Source: Nymphaea colorata
Taxonomy: Eukaryota; Streptophyta; Magnoliopsida; Nymphaeales; Nymphaeaceae
Assembly: GCF_008831285.2 (NCBI RefSeq)
Contig: NC_045138.2
Coordinates: 23,099,934 to 23,163,933, forward strand
DNA length: 64,000 bases
Direction of reading: 5' to 3'
Shown here: piece by piece, positions 21,490-35,050 of the stretch
How the letters are laid out: each line of letters begins with the position of its first letter
How positions within the stretch are numbered: the first letter of the stretch is position 1
Translations under genes and position numbers: made by a program
Notes under the pieces: generated by a model
What the model saw: the letters and a program-made list of their open reading frames with translations, nothing else
Told to the model about the DNA's origin: nothing
Database searches by the model: none

Positions 21490-22635
21490 TGACAATCAAC
21501 TGCATGGACAAAAAACTTGCATAAGTAACTCCCTCTATGAGGCACATATCATTTGTAGGAAAGAACAAGAATTTGCTTCTATTAGTGCATTCCATATGGT
21601 CTCCTCTACTTCAAGTCACTTTGTCATGTTTCTTCAATTTCTTCCTTTTCCTTCTTAATTAGATTTTCACATGTACAAGGAAAAAAAGAATGTTATAATA
21701 CAGGTTTTCATACAAGAACTTGCCTAAAGTCCACATCATAATTGTGGTAATCTCTAAAGCAATCGCCTGTTCCATTAAAAAAAAAGTAAAAAACAAAGTG
21801 AAATTAAAACTATATGAAAACTACTTGGGAGAAATTCAACAATGAACGACATCAAAAGACAGTGGACACTAATGTCAAAACATAGAAGTACCAACAAGAA
21901 GAAACACGAGAACATCTTTTTCAGTGACAAGGAAGCTTACATACTTCCTTTCTTTAATCGTTATTGACAACCCAAGCTGTGGATGTGGCACCTTCAGTTG
22001 AACTTGATACAAGCATCATATGACAATTGGTTTGGAAGAAGACAAAACTTTACATGTTTGCATATCCGTGAGTACAATGCAAGTGTCCCACCTGCAATAA
22101 AATTGAGCAACCAAGTCCTGCAATTAGATCTCATAACTAAGATTTAGCTACGAGCACAAAAAGAAAGCATGCTTTTAATTGTATGAATTGACATGTTAGC
22201 TCTGAAAATAAAAACACTATATATGCACATTTGAACAGTGGACCCATAAGCCACAGTTCTAGCCTTCTAGGCTGCACTAATACACCAATCAGCCATATTA
22301 CACCTGCATTGTGATATTTTAGAAATGCCATAAAAATTCAAGCACAAGCTCCACATCAACAAATACATGTTTTTCAGTACTTGGGTGCACGTGCACGTGT
22401 CTTTCTACTTGGGTATGAGAGAGAGAGACACACACACATGTTCATGACAAAGACCCTGAGTCATATCTTCCATATGCTTTAAACCACAATAAACATGAAA
22501 AGAAAAGGCATTATTTCGTGTTCAGTACATCAACAGCACATTCCTAAGGATGCCTTTAACCAACACTATAGCAAACTCCGGTTGTATTAACTATTAAGTA
22601 CTTTGGTTTTTCTAGAAAAGTTGTCGTTGAATGGT
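21490..22635 (-). repeat. Third, inverted copy (C) of sequence present at 40 and 59 kb
   Basis: On the minus strand, 22460 down to 21490 follows 40143-41020 and 58664-59660 closely. The 22454-22635 part also matches 39008-39185 in copy A. In C these parts are contiguous and carry no LTR insertion, so C shows the arrangement before the LTR and inversion seen in copies A and B. A short frame at 22137-22331 (MAFLKYHNAG..., minus) is conserved with 58795-58995, but the conservation may only reflect duplication. Confidence 0.8.
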
Positions 22636-23939
22636 GAATGGCATCAGAGGCTCTTAGTTTGCCAACCACAACAGGCCTGGCAAGCGACCAAGTTCACGAA
22701 AACCCAGAATGTTAGGATCAAGTACATGAATTCATACAATGCATAAAATGCTTGCCATATCAAGTGTTAGGAATTATTCTTGGGAAAAAAAAATTATCAC
22801 TATTCACCTTCTAGTTCATGATCCTGGGCCTTACCTACAGCAACATCTAGATAAGAACATCAAAAACCAAAAACAAATCTGAAAACAAGCTTACCACGAC
22901 ATTCTAAAATAAGCATTAGTTGTCATTTTCACGGCTAAAAAACTTACATTCTAACATAATTTTGGACCAAACTCAGCTCACCTTCTCCTCCAATGTAGGA
23001 AAAACATCTCTATTATGGGAAGGGGAAAAACTGGATTAAAAGCAATTGACGGGGAGTAGGCCAAATAGCCAGCCTTAAATGAGTGACAACATAAATAGCA
23101 TCAATGAGAAAAGATTCAATAATATCATAATTTTTCCCCAATGCAAGATACTATCCGGATTTATGGATAAACAAACACATACTAGTCAAAATATCCTTAA
23201 CACTCAACTAACATGACACAAGAAGAAACTGAATACTAACCTGGTCCAAAACTATGAAGGACCCAGCTGTCGAAGCAAAGGCATGTGAGGGTAGTTGGTG
23301 ACGATGAAAAATAACTCCACCCCATTTTGCAAAACCATGTATTGCAAGCTAAGACAAATATTAGATGAAGCCAGGAACAACACTCATGCAACTTCAAAAG
23401 ATAGAACTTTTCAAAAATGTCACAGTTCAAAATTGACCAGTTCTTTTGAAAACAGATAAGAAATATTCCATGATAGCCTCAACCCTAAGTCTGGGTTATG
23501 TCATTGAAAAATAGGTTGAAGACATTTCAACAAGTTGAAGACACTTGGTTAAGATGGAATTATGGGTCAGGTTCCCAAATGATGTGCCTCTCCTAAGATA
23601 AAGGAAAAGATGGACAAATTGTCACATTCAGCATAAGTGGACTAGGTTTGAAGAGTTCCATCTATTTCATGAATGGACTAGTAGTTTGTTAATGAAATGG
23701 CAAACACCTTTCAAGACCAAAGGAGATTGGTTAGTTCCTCTTATGCCTAGAAAACCTCGATGTCAAGTTTTTACTTTGAAATAGTTCAAGATTATCACTT
23801 TAACTCATAAGTTTGAGTGCTCGTGTTGTGCAAGTAATATGTCATTCACTAATCCATAGTACCATACAAGGATTAGGATTCATTTCGCATCAATGTCGTT
23901 GAACCTCTAGAAGGGATATCTTTCAATTTCCAAAATGTG
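22636..23939. other. Unassigned DNA between copy C and the R1 right arm
   Basis: AT-rich. A minus-strand stretch near 23240-23340 is open as NGVELFFIVTNYPHMPLL followed by RQLGPS and then a stop. It looks coding-like but I recognise no family. Nothing else is supported. Confidence 0.3.
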
Positions 23940-24745
23940 AACATAAAGGAATAATCCTTGACATCTTAGGTAATAAAAAAAGGAGCAGATATTGACCCCA
24001 AATTCACACATCCACAAAAGATCGTTACATTCAATTCCTGCGAGTTCAACCTTCATGTCTTTCATCTCTTGGAAGACACCTTTTATTTTTTTTCTTAGTT
24101 TTTTTTGTTTTTCTTTCTTTTACATTTAAGGGAATACCTCACCACCTCAAAGGCTACTACGAAGCTCCACCGTTTTGGTGGTTATGTGTAGCTTTGTCAC
24201 GTGTCCAACCCGCTTCACCTTATGGGTTTTCGACGAGCCAAAGGTTCGTAAGTCATTATCTTCGCGAAATAGACATAAATCAGCTTTATGCCTACCCGGT
24301 ACTCTTGATTCCTGACTCAGAGGAACAACTACACAAGCCCCGAGCCCATCTCTCAACACTCATTTTGCTACCTGCCAAGAACTTACAGAGCATTGTGGCT
24401 TCTCTCTCAGCATATTTTCATGTTAAATCCTTGCAAATGTTTGAACACCAGAGTCAATAGCATTTCCTAATCTTAACTTTCTCAGTTTCATAGGAGTTTT
24501 CCTTACTGTTCAGATCCAGGATTTTTTCAGCTTTCCTCTTCCATTGATTGAAAACAAAAACTTGAAAGTTTCTCCTACTTGAGAATATACTAAGACTAAA
24601 GCAAAGACATATCATTATGAGCGAAGACATTTTCAAAATGTTTTCAAATAAAATTAAAAAAAATATATTTTACAAATGTTCTTGACATCAAATGGTATAT
24701 CACCAGGAGGCATAAACTATACTCTCTAAAGAGATGGGTGAAAGC
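23940..24745 (-). repeat. Repeat R1, right arm
   Basis: Reverse-oriented copy of 20600-21480. With the left arm it forms a long imperfect inverted repeat around about 2.5 kb. The end near 23995-24085 also matches 63600-63680. Confidence 0.7.
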
Positions 24746-27249
24746 AAGACAAGATGGGTAGACTGAGTAAGAGGCAGACTTTTTGACTTCTGACAGGTTC
24801 ACAAATCTGGGTTAAAAAGACATTATATTGTAAAGAGCCAATATGAAAACTCAGGATTTTTTTACTCTATAGAACTAGAGGATTTTAGAAAACCAAAATT
24901 CAGAATTTTTTGAACAAGTTTGGTATTTTTTTATTCTTCCCAATTTCTGTACAAAGTAGAACAGAATAAAAGTTCTCAAAAACAATTTTCCCTAATTAAA
25001 CTAGTAAAGGTCAGTAAAAAACCCACAAAATTCAGAAAATTATAATCACATGCAAGAAGATCAAAACACAAAATGCTTGCACCAAAGATGAACATACAAC
25101 ACTCAAGCACACAGGGCAAGAATAATACAAATAAAAAGAAGAAATCACACTATTATAGAATAAATAGAAAACAGATTTTGTCTTCAAAGAACAAAGTAAC
25201 TCACTTCTTGTAAAGGACCATGAACATTCATCGTATTCCCAAAGGTTACCATGACAATTAATTGGTGCTGCATTAAGGGGAAACATTTTTTGACAATAAG
25301 ACTGTCTTAAACAAGTGCAGTCCACTAATTAAGAAGGAAAGAAAGAAAAAAATGCATACCCGATGACGACTGCTAAAGCCTATCTACAACAATGCGCTGC
25401 CTCATTGAGCCTTCACTTTCTCACGACAAATTTGACCTGCCATCAGCAGAATTAGGTCACAAGTCATAACTGCAAATACAAGAAAAGCAGAATTATAGGA
25501 AAGATATAAGCAATATTTAGAACTAGTCAAGAATAGGAGAAGAAACCATACAATTTGAAGCAAAAGGCAATAATGTCATTAATGCTAGAAATTACAACAG
25601 ACAGGCCCAAATATAACTAAATTCATCTATTTAGCAGCCAACAAAGAAAAATGACAACGTAGGAAAGTCCGATATTCATATAAGATCCATGTTGTAAGCA
25701 GACCCTTTTCCAAAGCACGCTAGTTCATAGCTAGAAGGTGTTGCTGTGACCAATAGGTCACAGCCTGACAGCAACAATTTTGATAGCGAGATGATCACAT
25801 CTGCTATAATGCATTGACTTTAACAATATGCAGCCTTTTTTATTTTGATATTTTGATCATACAAGCCAATAGTATTTTACTGTACTTATGTTAACGTTTA
25901 AATATAAAATGGCTTTCTAATTAAAATTTCAAAATTTTTAAAAGAGCATCCAACAGATCGTAATGCCGCAAAACAAATGCATTAGAATGAGATCAGGAGC
26001 AAAGGCTGAAAAACCATCCATACTGATTGAAACTGAACGCAAATCAGTGATGGAGACACATACTGCCCACATCAGCCCTTCAATGTTTCTTTATTTTCAC
26101 ATTAACATATATATATATATATATATATCTACTACTCAAGCAAATGCTAGTGATTGAGCCTTTCCAGTACCTAACAACGGAGTCACAGTAGAGAAACGCT
26201 GTGAGAAGAGATCTGTGGGTCAATAGCTTTTTATATTTTTTAAAAAAAATTGTGATCAATTGGTGGGGTTTCGGTATTTAAAGATTAAGAGACAATTTAA
26301 TAATCATTAAAGGGAAGAGGAGCAGAAAGAAGACAACAAGGAATCATCTTTCTATCATCAGTTTAACCATATTTACTGCTTAACGGGACAAAAAGAGAGA
26401 TCCCTATGTGGGAGAGACCGCCAGTAGACGCTGTCCCTCGTTGATCTGTATGGTGGACAGATATCTACTGGTCTCTCATACGGTTCCAAACAAATAAGAC
26501 ATGATTTGAAATAATCTAGATTCACATGCACAAGTTCACACGTAGATATAAACCTGTAAGATGCATACCGGTTCTTGTCATGATACATAACTAGAGAAGA
26601 ATGAAGAATGAAGATGGATAATCTCACATTGAAGGTGAGCAGGGACTGATCCTCAAAAATTTTTCAACTATTGAAACCGCTCTGGCTCTTGAATGGGTGC
26701 GAAATAAAGAGGTGCATGGCAAAGAATTTTTGGAGTGAAGGGTCACAACCAGTGAAGCCTTCAGCACACGTTCTCCAACAAACTTAACAATTCTCTAAAT
26801 TCAATTACCTATTAGCATATGAAACTTATCCAACTTGGCAAATTCTATGTGGGGCACAAAGTGAAGGGAGCCAAAAACTCTATGATATGATATGACATGG
26901 TTTAATACGGAGGAGATGGAAGTGGCCAGACTTAAAAGAGGAGAGGGTTTGGAAAGAGGAGGGCAGCCGGATGCATAGTTGGGTCTGCCTCTGCAAATCG
27001 GCGATTTGTCTGAATCTCAAGGACAACCCATACCGTCCTGTGTGAGCAAGCTAATGAGGATGGTGATCACAATGTTCCTCAAATACAGAAAAGGCAACAA
27101 AGATCCAATAAATTTTGGCACATTCAATGACTCAATCAGTTGGGCTTAGAAACAAATATCATATACTTTTTCTAAGATAAAGCATATCCCAAACGACCCT
27201 CCCTATGTTAAAAGGGTGAAGAAGACGACTAGGGCAGCGATTTGGGGAA
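24746..27249. other. Unassigned AT-rich DNA
   Basis: It contains a short (TA)n tract at 26106-26128. A cysteine-rich minus-strand frame at 25200-25325 (CTCLRQSYCQKMFPLNAAP) follows a weak acceptor, but I cannot tie it to a family. No other features are supported. Confidence 0.3.
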
Positions 27250-27257
27250 TTCTCCAC

Positions 27258-27900
27258 TAAGGCTGGGCATCGGGCCGGGCCAGGCCCATGTAATATCGGG
27301 CCTCGGGCTTCGGTTTATGCCCGAGGCCCGGCCCGATTATTAACGGGCCGGGCAGGCTGGGCCGGGCTTTGAGGCAGGTTGCTACTTGCTAGCCTCTAGC
27401 TCACTCAAAAAATGAGCACGAACATAAACCATGTGCACTTAATAGAATAACAAAAACAAGAACAACACCAACCAGTAGAAAATAGTCCTTTAGAGGAGAA
27501 GCACTCAATGCAACTGACGATGAAGCAAGTAGAGCAGCTGTGCGATGGCGGCGACCGACGGGAGGACCGGAGGAGGCAGCCAAGGGGCGACAACCGATGA
27601 GGAAGACTGGAGGAGGCAGTCTTGAGCTTGCGGCGATGAAATTTCTTAATGAAACGAAAAGAGGAAAAGAAAACCTAACCCATAACCCTAAGTTCCTAAT
27701 TCTCTAAGTTCATTTTTTTTAAAGAAAAAAAAAAACCCATGTCAGGCTTATCGGGCCGCCACCAATCACAGTGGCAGGCCCGGGCCGGGCCGAGCCCGAT
27801 AAATTTGGCCCGAAAACCTTTTTGTCAAGGCCCGGGCTCGGGCCCATGGTGGGCCGGGTACCGGGTACTCGGCGGCGGCCCGGCCCGGTGCCCAGCCTTA
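27258..27900. mobile_element. hAT-type MITE, 643 bp, perfect 8-bp target duplication
   Basis: The termini TAAGGCTGGGCATCGGGCC and GGCCCGGTGCCCAGCCTTA are inverted repeats rich in CGGGCC words. TTCTCCAC at 27250-27257 is repeated exactly at 27901-27908. An 8-bp duplication is the hAT hallmark. The interior encodes no transposase, so it is non-autonomous. A related element lies at 50323-50936. The perfect duplication suggests a fairly recent insertion. Confidence 0.92.
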
Positions 27901-28099
27901 TTCTCCACGAGCAAAGACAAAAAGTAAAAAATAAATTATGCCCTAAAACTGAAGAAGGAAAGACACGGGTAGGGCTCGATAGAGGGGGATGCAGCCTAGT
28001 TCAACGCCTTCGGTCTTTCAGAATGGGAGATGCGCCGCACTCAGAGTTTGTTGAATCAATTGTTCGTTCATTTTTTGAGTAGATAATATATTTGGCAAT

Positions 28100-28369
28100 T
28101 CATAGCCGATTCTGTTGAATCGATGTGTTGACAATGAAATCGCTGTCGAATAGATGAATCTTAGTGACGTTACCGTTGCATGATATGAGGTTCACACGGC
28201 AAGAAGAATTGAGATAACTGAAGGGGAAGGGAATTGGACTTGAGTTGCAGTAGTTGAAAGGGGAACTACAGAAATTCGTACTGTTGAGATTGGAGACAAC
28301 TGTAGAAGCTAGGAGAAGATCAATCCCAAGAGCAGGGAAAAGAAAGAAACCCAAGCCGTGGAAAGACAT
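28100..28369 (-). pseudogene. Fragment like a WAK/LRK10-type receptor kinase ectodomain
   Basis: The 89-codon frame starts at the ATG at 28369 with a hydrophobic leader (GLGFFLFPALGIDLLLAST). A cysteine-spaced segment follows, with FCSSPFNYCNSSPIPFPF, then SSCRVNLISCNGNVTKIHLF and a DSDFIV ending. The spacing of cysteines around an IPxPF motif and a later C...L.C resembles the galacturonan-binding N-terminal domain of wall-associated and LRK10-like kinases. No transmembrane or kinase exons are visible nearby, and a MITE sits about 200 bp downstream. Probably a relic or first exon only. Family assignment is by eye and uncertain. Confidence 0.35.
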
Positions 28370-28662
28370 GGCTTGTCCCCTCAGGTAGCCACGAGAAGAA
28401 AGATTGAAAGATTTAAGCAGAGCTGCTTCACATCATAACTCGGCAGGTATGAACAAAGAAACGAGACGGCAGGGGAAGCCCAGTCAAGTCTGTCGTTGAC
28501 GTTCGTGGGGACCTTTGGAGGAAGGAGGGCCATCTGAGTCACGGCGACTTGAGAGGGAGAGACACTTCGCGTTCTGTGTAATAAATACAGGAATTGGTGT
28601 TCGGAGACACACAAGATTTTTCGGGGGCCGAATTTGGCATTATCTTTTATCCTATCATACAC

Positions 28663-30375
28663 CTTTTCAAAGTGGGGAGCCTCCCCTTTTCACATTATTG
28701 AAGAAACCGTGTGACCGGTGATATTCAGTTTTCTAAAATTTGTGGACGCACATAAAAGACACTTTGTCTTTGTAATATTGACATAAAAAAATTACGAAAA
28801 TTATTTGAGACAATTAATAATTTTTAGTTTTTCTCTAATCACATCCGTTGTCAGAAATCTAGAAAAAAAAAAAAAGAAAGATCAGAAGCTTGACCCGCAA
28901 TGGCCCCACTCACTTACCAAGACTAAACTAGTTCAGACCCGAATATTGCATTACGAACACAGATAAGATTGCTTTTCAGAAAGCTCAATTTTTCCATTTC
29001 ACCTGTACACAAAGGTACTAACTAATTATATGAATGGTAACCTAACCAGTGTTGACTCCTCACCAGCTTCATGCACTATTCTGCCTTGTATTTACTTACT
29101 AATTTATGAAAAAAGCTGCAATATTAGTTAATCTCACCTCATTTGTAAATTACCACTCCATTAATATACTTTGTGTATTCACTTGCATCTGTGCAACAAT
29201 TGGTATTATTCCTGAAGTTTTAAAGAACTTCACCAAACAGTATGCACTTGGGCTGCTTTATTACGTCATTGCTCTTCTACCTTAACTTTCTGGCTCCTCC
29301 ATTTGGAATGATAAATAGAGGGGTCAATGCCTTCGCCGGCCTATAAGAACAAAATATATAAGTGCGAAAAAGAAAAAAAGAAAAATCTTGAACGACAAGA
29401 TTTCGTCTCAACCAGCAGTTTGCAATAGAAGGATTTGGGTCTTCTACAATCCTTCTTGTGTCTCGAGGCATCTTGGGCTGAACAAGGAATAATTCTATCA
29501 CAAAGAAGTATGCTTTAGTTCTTCCTCGTCGTCCTGCTCCACGAGTTGAGCAAAACCTACTCTCACTCCCATTCTGCTTCCATAAATTTGTACATTGTTC
29601 TGCCCTTCCTTACAAATTGCAGCGTAGTATGTGAACTCCAGTTTTTTACTCTCTCGCAAGGCCTGATGTAGCCTACTCAATTAAGAAAGTTTGTTGGATT
29701 TTTCAAACACCTACAAAAGAGGGAGCATTGGTGGGAGTAAAACAAATTCCTTTTAATGTCAAACATATCGTTCATTATGTCAAGAAAGAATTGGTGAGGA
29801 TTGCTGCTATCAAGAAAATTGGAGGAATGCAAAACTGTTATTATCACATGAACCTCCTTGCCACACATTCTTCTTGTTATATCAAAATCAAAACTTCTCG
29901 CTGAATCCGTGGCCCAGAACAACGTCCTCCTTTTAATTTGTTGAGTTGGATGATTATTCTCACACATCTTGGAAGCAGATATTCAGTTCCTTGATCCGAG
30001 CAATACCAAGTCCTACATCCTGCAACTTTTCCCCCCGATTACACGAACACATCAAGTGCTAACCTCATCATTTGTGGAAGTAAACTTAATTCCCAAGTGA
30101 AACATTTGTTACTAATTCACCGATAAGAGATCAAGAGCTCTCCGATAACCATAATTGCAAAAGACCGGAAGATGGATTCGCTGACGAACTATTAGCTACG
30201 AAAGTGCCATGCATTAGGCAGCTGTTCGTTAAATTCGAACGTGCTTCTTCGCCACAGCCAACTTACCCAAGTGGACGCTAGCTTGAAATTGCTTGTCATA
30301 CTCTTTTACTTCATCCTATGTGCATATAATTTTAATAAATTCATAACCCACTAAAGTTTTTGCAGGGATCTATAC

Positions 30376-30377
<2 letters not shown>
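28663..30377. other. Unassigned; possible coding relics on the minus strand
   Basis: Frames at 29498-29680 (minus; SKKLEFTYYAAICKEGQNN) and 29677-29967 look more coding-like than the background, but I find no recognisable motif, no clear splice sites and no start. They could be decayed exons of one gene. Confidence 0.25.

Positions 30378-30413
<36 letters not shown>
30378..30413. repeat. (TA)n microsatellite
   Basis: About 17 uninterrupted TA units. Confidence 0.9.
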
Positions 30414-30414
<1 letters not shown>

Positions 30415-30839
30415 GTCCACTCCTACACTAAATTTCATGAATATTAAATATAAATATTCATGTTTGAACGAAAAATGAAGGTGATCATGACAAAATTTTG
30501 AATAATTAAACTTAGACGATGAGCATTCAGCTAGGCCCTAACGGATGTTCATAGAGCAAGTCATGGTTTATATTTTTAGGACTGATTCAGGGGACAGTAA
30601 TTACTATTGCCAAACAGGCTGTAAGGAGCAGCAGACAAGTCAGCAAAGAAACAACTTTGGCGCTCATCATCAGAACTATTAATGTAATTAAATTTCTGTT
30701 ATTCCAAAAATTTTCCATAACAGAACAATGTATTAACAAATAAGCCTTAAAAAGATGATAGCTTTTAGAAGCAAAATCAAATGTAAAAATAAGTCCAAAG
30801 TTCAGAAAATTTATGATCTGTATACAATACTTGAAAAAC

Positions 30840-33800
30840 TTTTCAAAAGTTGAAGAATGTGCCACACTTTTGAAACTTTTGAAAATTTAAATATTTTACT
30901 TATGAAAGCTGTGAGTTGATCAAACTTTTGAAAGTTGTGAGATAGATATAATGAAAAGCAGTTTGAAAGTATTCAAAAAAATTATTTAAAATTCATTAAA
31001 TACAAAAAAAAAGTGTAATTCTTCTAAGATATGAAAAAACATGTTACGATGTTTAACAAATTTTCAAATAGTTTAAAGAATTTCACTAGAAAACTTTTGA
31101 AAAATGTTAACTTAGAAAAGTCAAAATCAATCAAAAGTGCATGGAACTTTATGAGTTCGAAATTGTATTTGCAAAATTTTCAAAAAGTTAATAAAGTGGT
31201 AAAGTCTTACTTGTAAGCTTAGAAAATTTTCAAATAGTGCAAAAATTTCACAAAAACATTTATAAATGTGTTATTTATAAAATCCAAAGTTATTGCCAAA
31301 ATCGCTTAAAAAGTTCAGAAACTATATGAGTTAGAAGCAATATATGAATTTTTTTCAAATATCAAAGAATGTTTCAAATTTTAAAACCTTACTAAAGTTG
31401 TGAACCATGTAAATAAAAATAGTTCGAAAGTGCTAAAAAAGTTTACATTAAAATTTGTCACGTTAGACCAAAAGTTTGCATCTCCTATGAAAGTGAAAGA
31501 AGGGTAACAAATTTATAACACAAGAAAAAAATTGATATGATAATAGAATAAAAGTGTATATGTGAAAAATATAAATTTATAAACCTTGTGAAAATTTTGC
31601 GTTTATTAAGATAAAAAGCAATCTAAAAATGTTTACAAAAGTTTACTAGAAATTTGATAAATTCTTCAAAAAGTTTGAAGTGTTTGTATAACATGTAAAA
31701 AAAAATCATAAAATAAAAGTAATTGTTAGATTTAACAATTTTCCAAGTAGTGTGAAGAATTTTAACATAAACTTTGATAAAATATTAGTTTAGAAAAGCT
31801 TAAACAATTACAAAACTCTCTCAAAACTGTAAAAATGTTATGGATTCGAAACCATACTAATAAAATTTTTAAAAATTAATGTGTTTGTTAAGCTTTTGGA
31901 ATGTTCATGATTTTACAAAATTTACAATAGTAGTGCTTTTTGTAAATTAAAAATAGATGGAAATGCAAGAGTTTTGTAAAATTAGAAAAATTTTATCAAA
32001 CTCAAATAAATTTCAATTTTCAAATAGTGCAATGCTTCAAAAATTGAACAATGTCTTAAGCTTTTGAAAATTTCAAGTTAGAATGGTTTTGAGTTTGTAA
32101 GACTTGTTAAATATGTGAATTTCATAAAATTAGAAATGGTTTGAAAAATCTACATAAAGTAACACTAGAATTGAAAGAATCTATATAAAGTAACATTTGG
32201 ATGATGTTGTTCAAAAAAGTCATTTTACAAAATCAAATTTCACCAAAACTTGTTTCTTAACCAGATTTTCAAATTTTGAAGAACACACCCAAAATTACAT
32301 TTTTTGTGGAAAAATGTAAGGGGACAAGAATGTTCACTTACTTTTAAGAACGACGTTTTGTGACCATCATACAAACACAAGCTTTAAACAACATTTGCAA
32401 AATTTTTGAAAATTGAAAGATGTACTAAATTTTTGAAAATTCAAAAACTTTAACATATTGCTGCAAAACTTGAGAGGTTTAGAAAGCATGTAAACGTTGA
32501 ATTTTGTAGAACCAAAAAAGTTTGTATGTACAAATGTTTACATTGAAATATGTCAAATTAGCTACAAATGAAGTTTGGATGGTTGTTAAACTTGTAAAAA
32601 AATGAAAGAGTTTTTAAAATAAAACACACTTATAAAGTTTTACAAAATTTTAAATAGTACAAAACTTTTCCAAAAATATAAAAGTGATAACCTTCGAAAG
32701 CCGAAACAATTGTCAAAACTTCCTCCAAGTTCAAGAATTTTAGGATTTCAAAATGTTACAAAGATTTTTAAAAATTCTGGAGTGTTGTAAAAATTTTGAA
32801 AATTTCAATATTTACTTGTGGAAGTTGTGAGCTTATAAAATATGTAAAATTTTTTAATTTAAAATAAAGTGTAGTTTGAAAGTGTTCATGAAAATTTATT
32901 TGAAATTTGTTAAATTTGCCAAAAAATTTGTAGTACCAGTGTAATGTGGAAAAGATTCATAAAAGTTCACCTAAAATTTGTCAAATTCACGTAAAAGTTT
33001 GAAATCCTTATAGAACATGGAAATAATTAAGTATGGATATGATATTTCAAATTTTTTTAAATAGTGCAGAGAATTTTCATCACAAAAAAAGTTAGCTTGC
33101 AAAACCTAAAACAATTACCTAAATCTCTCAAAAGTGCAAAAATTTTATGTATTGGACGCCATACTTCCAAAATTTTTTAAAATTAAAAAGTGTGTTAAGC
33201 TTTGGAAATTTTGAACATTTTTCTTGTAAAAGTCCAAGTCTAAAGAACTTAAGAAAGTTGTGATTTTAATATCTTAAAACAATTAGATAGTGTAAAAGTT
33301 TTATAAAACTATAAAAACTTTTATAAGTTCAAGGAAATTTCAAACGGGGCAAAGATTTCGTCAAATTTTTTTTAATAAAAGTTACCTATACAAGCCAAAA
33401 AAATGGTCAAAATCACTCAAAAACTTATATTTTATGAACTCACAACATTAATAACTTTTTTCAAATCCAAAAATCTATGAACTATTTAAAATTTCAAAAC
33501 TTGTTAAAGTTGGAAGTTATGAAGCTTGTAAAGGACATGATTTTTGTAAATCAAAACAGGTTTGAAAGTATATAAAAAATTATCTACTAAAATTCTTCTA
33601 GTAAAACAAATTGTGTCCACTGAAAAATGTGTAGAAAATACATAGTTTTGTAGATACAAGAAAATTTTTTATACTTACAAAATTTTCAAAAATTAAAGAA
33701 AATGCTAAACTTTTGAAAATTTTAAGATTTTACTTGTAAAAGATGTGAGTTTACAAAACTTATAAAAGTAGTAAGTTTATAAAGACTAAAAGTAGTATGG

Positions 33801-35050
33801 AAGTGTTGAAAAAAGTTTCTTCGAAATTTATGAAAATGTTTTTAGTCTTAGTACGACATGTTAAACATTGTGTGAAATAGAAATAATTGTTATGATGCTC
33901 ATGAACATTTCAAACAGTTTAAAAAAAATTGACCAAAAACTTTGAAAAAGTGTTAGCAAAGCAAAGTAGTAACAATTGTCGAAATCTTGTTATAAAAAAA
34001 ATGTTTATAAGAAATTATACTTGTAAAATTTACAAAAGCTAAAGAATGTATAAAACGTTTAAAGTTTTCAAGATTTTTTTGTTATATATCTATATTTACA
34101 AAACTCATGAAAATTGTGAGTTGTATAAATTAGAAAGAGTTTGAAAGTTTAAGAGCTTTGAAAACTAAAAAACTTTTATCATGCACAAACAAATTTCTGA
34201 TAATGCAAGAGTTTTGCTAAAACTTTTAAAAATGTCTTATCATATAAATGCCAAAACAATGATCAAAACCATAAAAAAATCAGAATTTTTTATGGAATTA
34301 ACAATATTTTAAAAAATTAAAAGTCAAAGAAAGTAATAAGCTTTTGAAATTGCAAAGCATGTGAATGCTGTGAGTTTTGCAAATCAAAACTATTTAAAAT
34401 TATTTAAACAATTTTTACTAAAATTTGTTAAGTTAGAGAAAAAGATGTAAGAGTTTTATAAGGGAGAAATATTTTGAAAGGACACTTGCCAAAATTTTCA
34501 AAAATTGAAGAATGTGGTAAGCTTTTGATGAATTTAAATAGTGCAAAGGCTTCACAAAACTATTTAAGAATGTGCTACCTTCTTATAAAGCTGAAACCAT
34601 TGTCAAAACTGCACAAAATGTTCACAAAAAATTATGAGTTAGAAACAACATGTGAATTTTTGTTCAAAAAATAAAGAACATTTCGAGCTTTTGAAAATTT
34701 CAGAAAAGTGTAATTAAAATTTGTCAAATTCTTCAAAAAGATTGTAGTCCTTGGAGAACATATAAAATAATTCATAAAATAGAAATTACTGTTATGATGT
34801 TTAGCAACTTTTCAAATAGTGCAAAGAATTTTAATAGAAACTTTTAGAATGTTTATCTCAGAAAATCCGAAACAATTGCCAAATTTCTCAAAAGTGAAAA
34901 AAATTAATAAGTTCAAAAATGTAAAATTTTCAAAAACTGAAAAATGTGTTAAGCCTTTGAAATTCTCATGATTTTACTTGTAATGCCTGAGTTCACAAAA
35001 CTTGAGAAAGTTGTGAATTTTGTAAATTAATCAGTTTGAATATAAGAGTT
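30840..35050. repeat. Degenerate AT-rich satellite-like array
   Basis: About 4.2 kb built from recurring, strongly diverged words such as TTTTGAAAATTTCAAGATTT, AATAGTGCAAAGAATTTT and GAAACAATTGCCAAA. Recognisable copies of the last word class fall near 33095, 33383, 33955, 34245, 34580 and 34858, which suggests a unit of about 280-330 bp. It is full of A and T runs and has no coding capacity. The part from 33568 onward is duplicated at 52380-53870. Confidence 0.75.

Noticed and set aside
20600-24745. A single large foldback transposon
   Set aside because: The arms differ by many indels, have no matching outer termini or target duplication, and also occur singly at 36.9, 55.7 and 63.6 kb, so two independent repeat copies are simpler.
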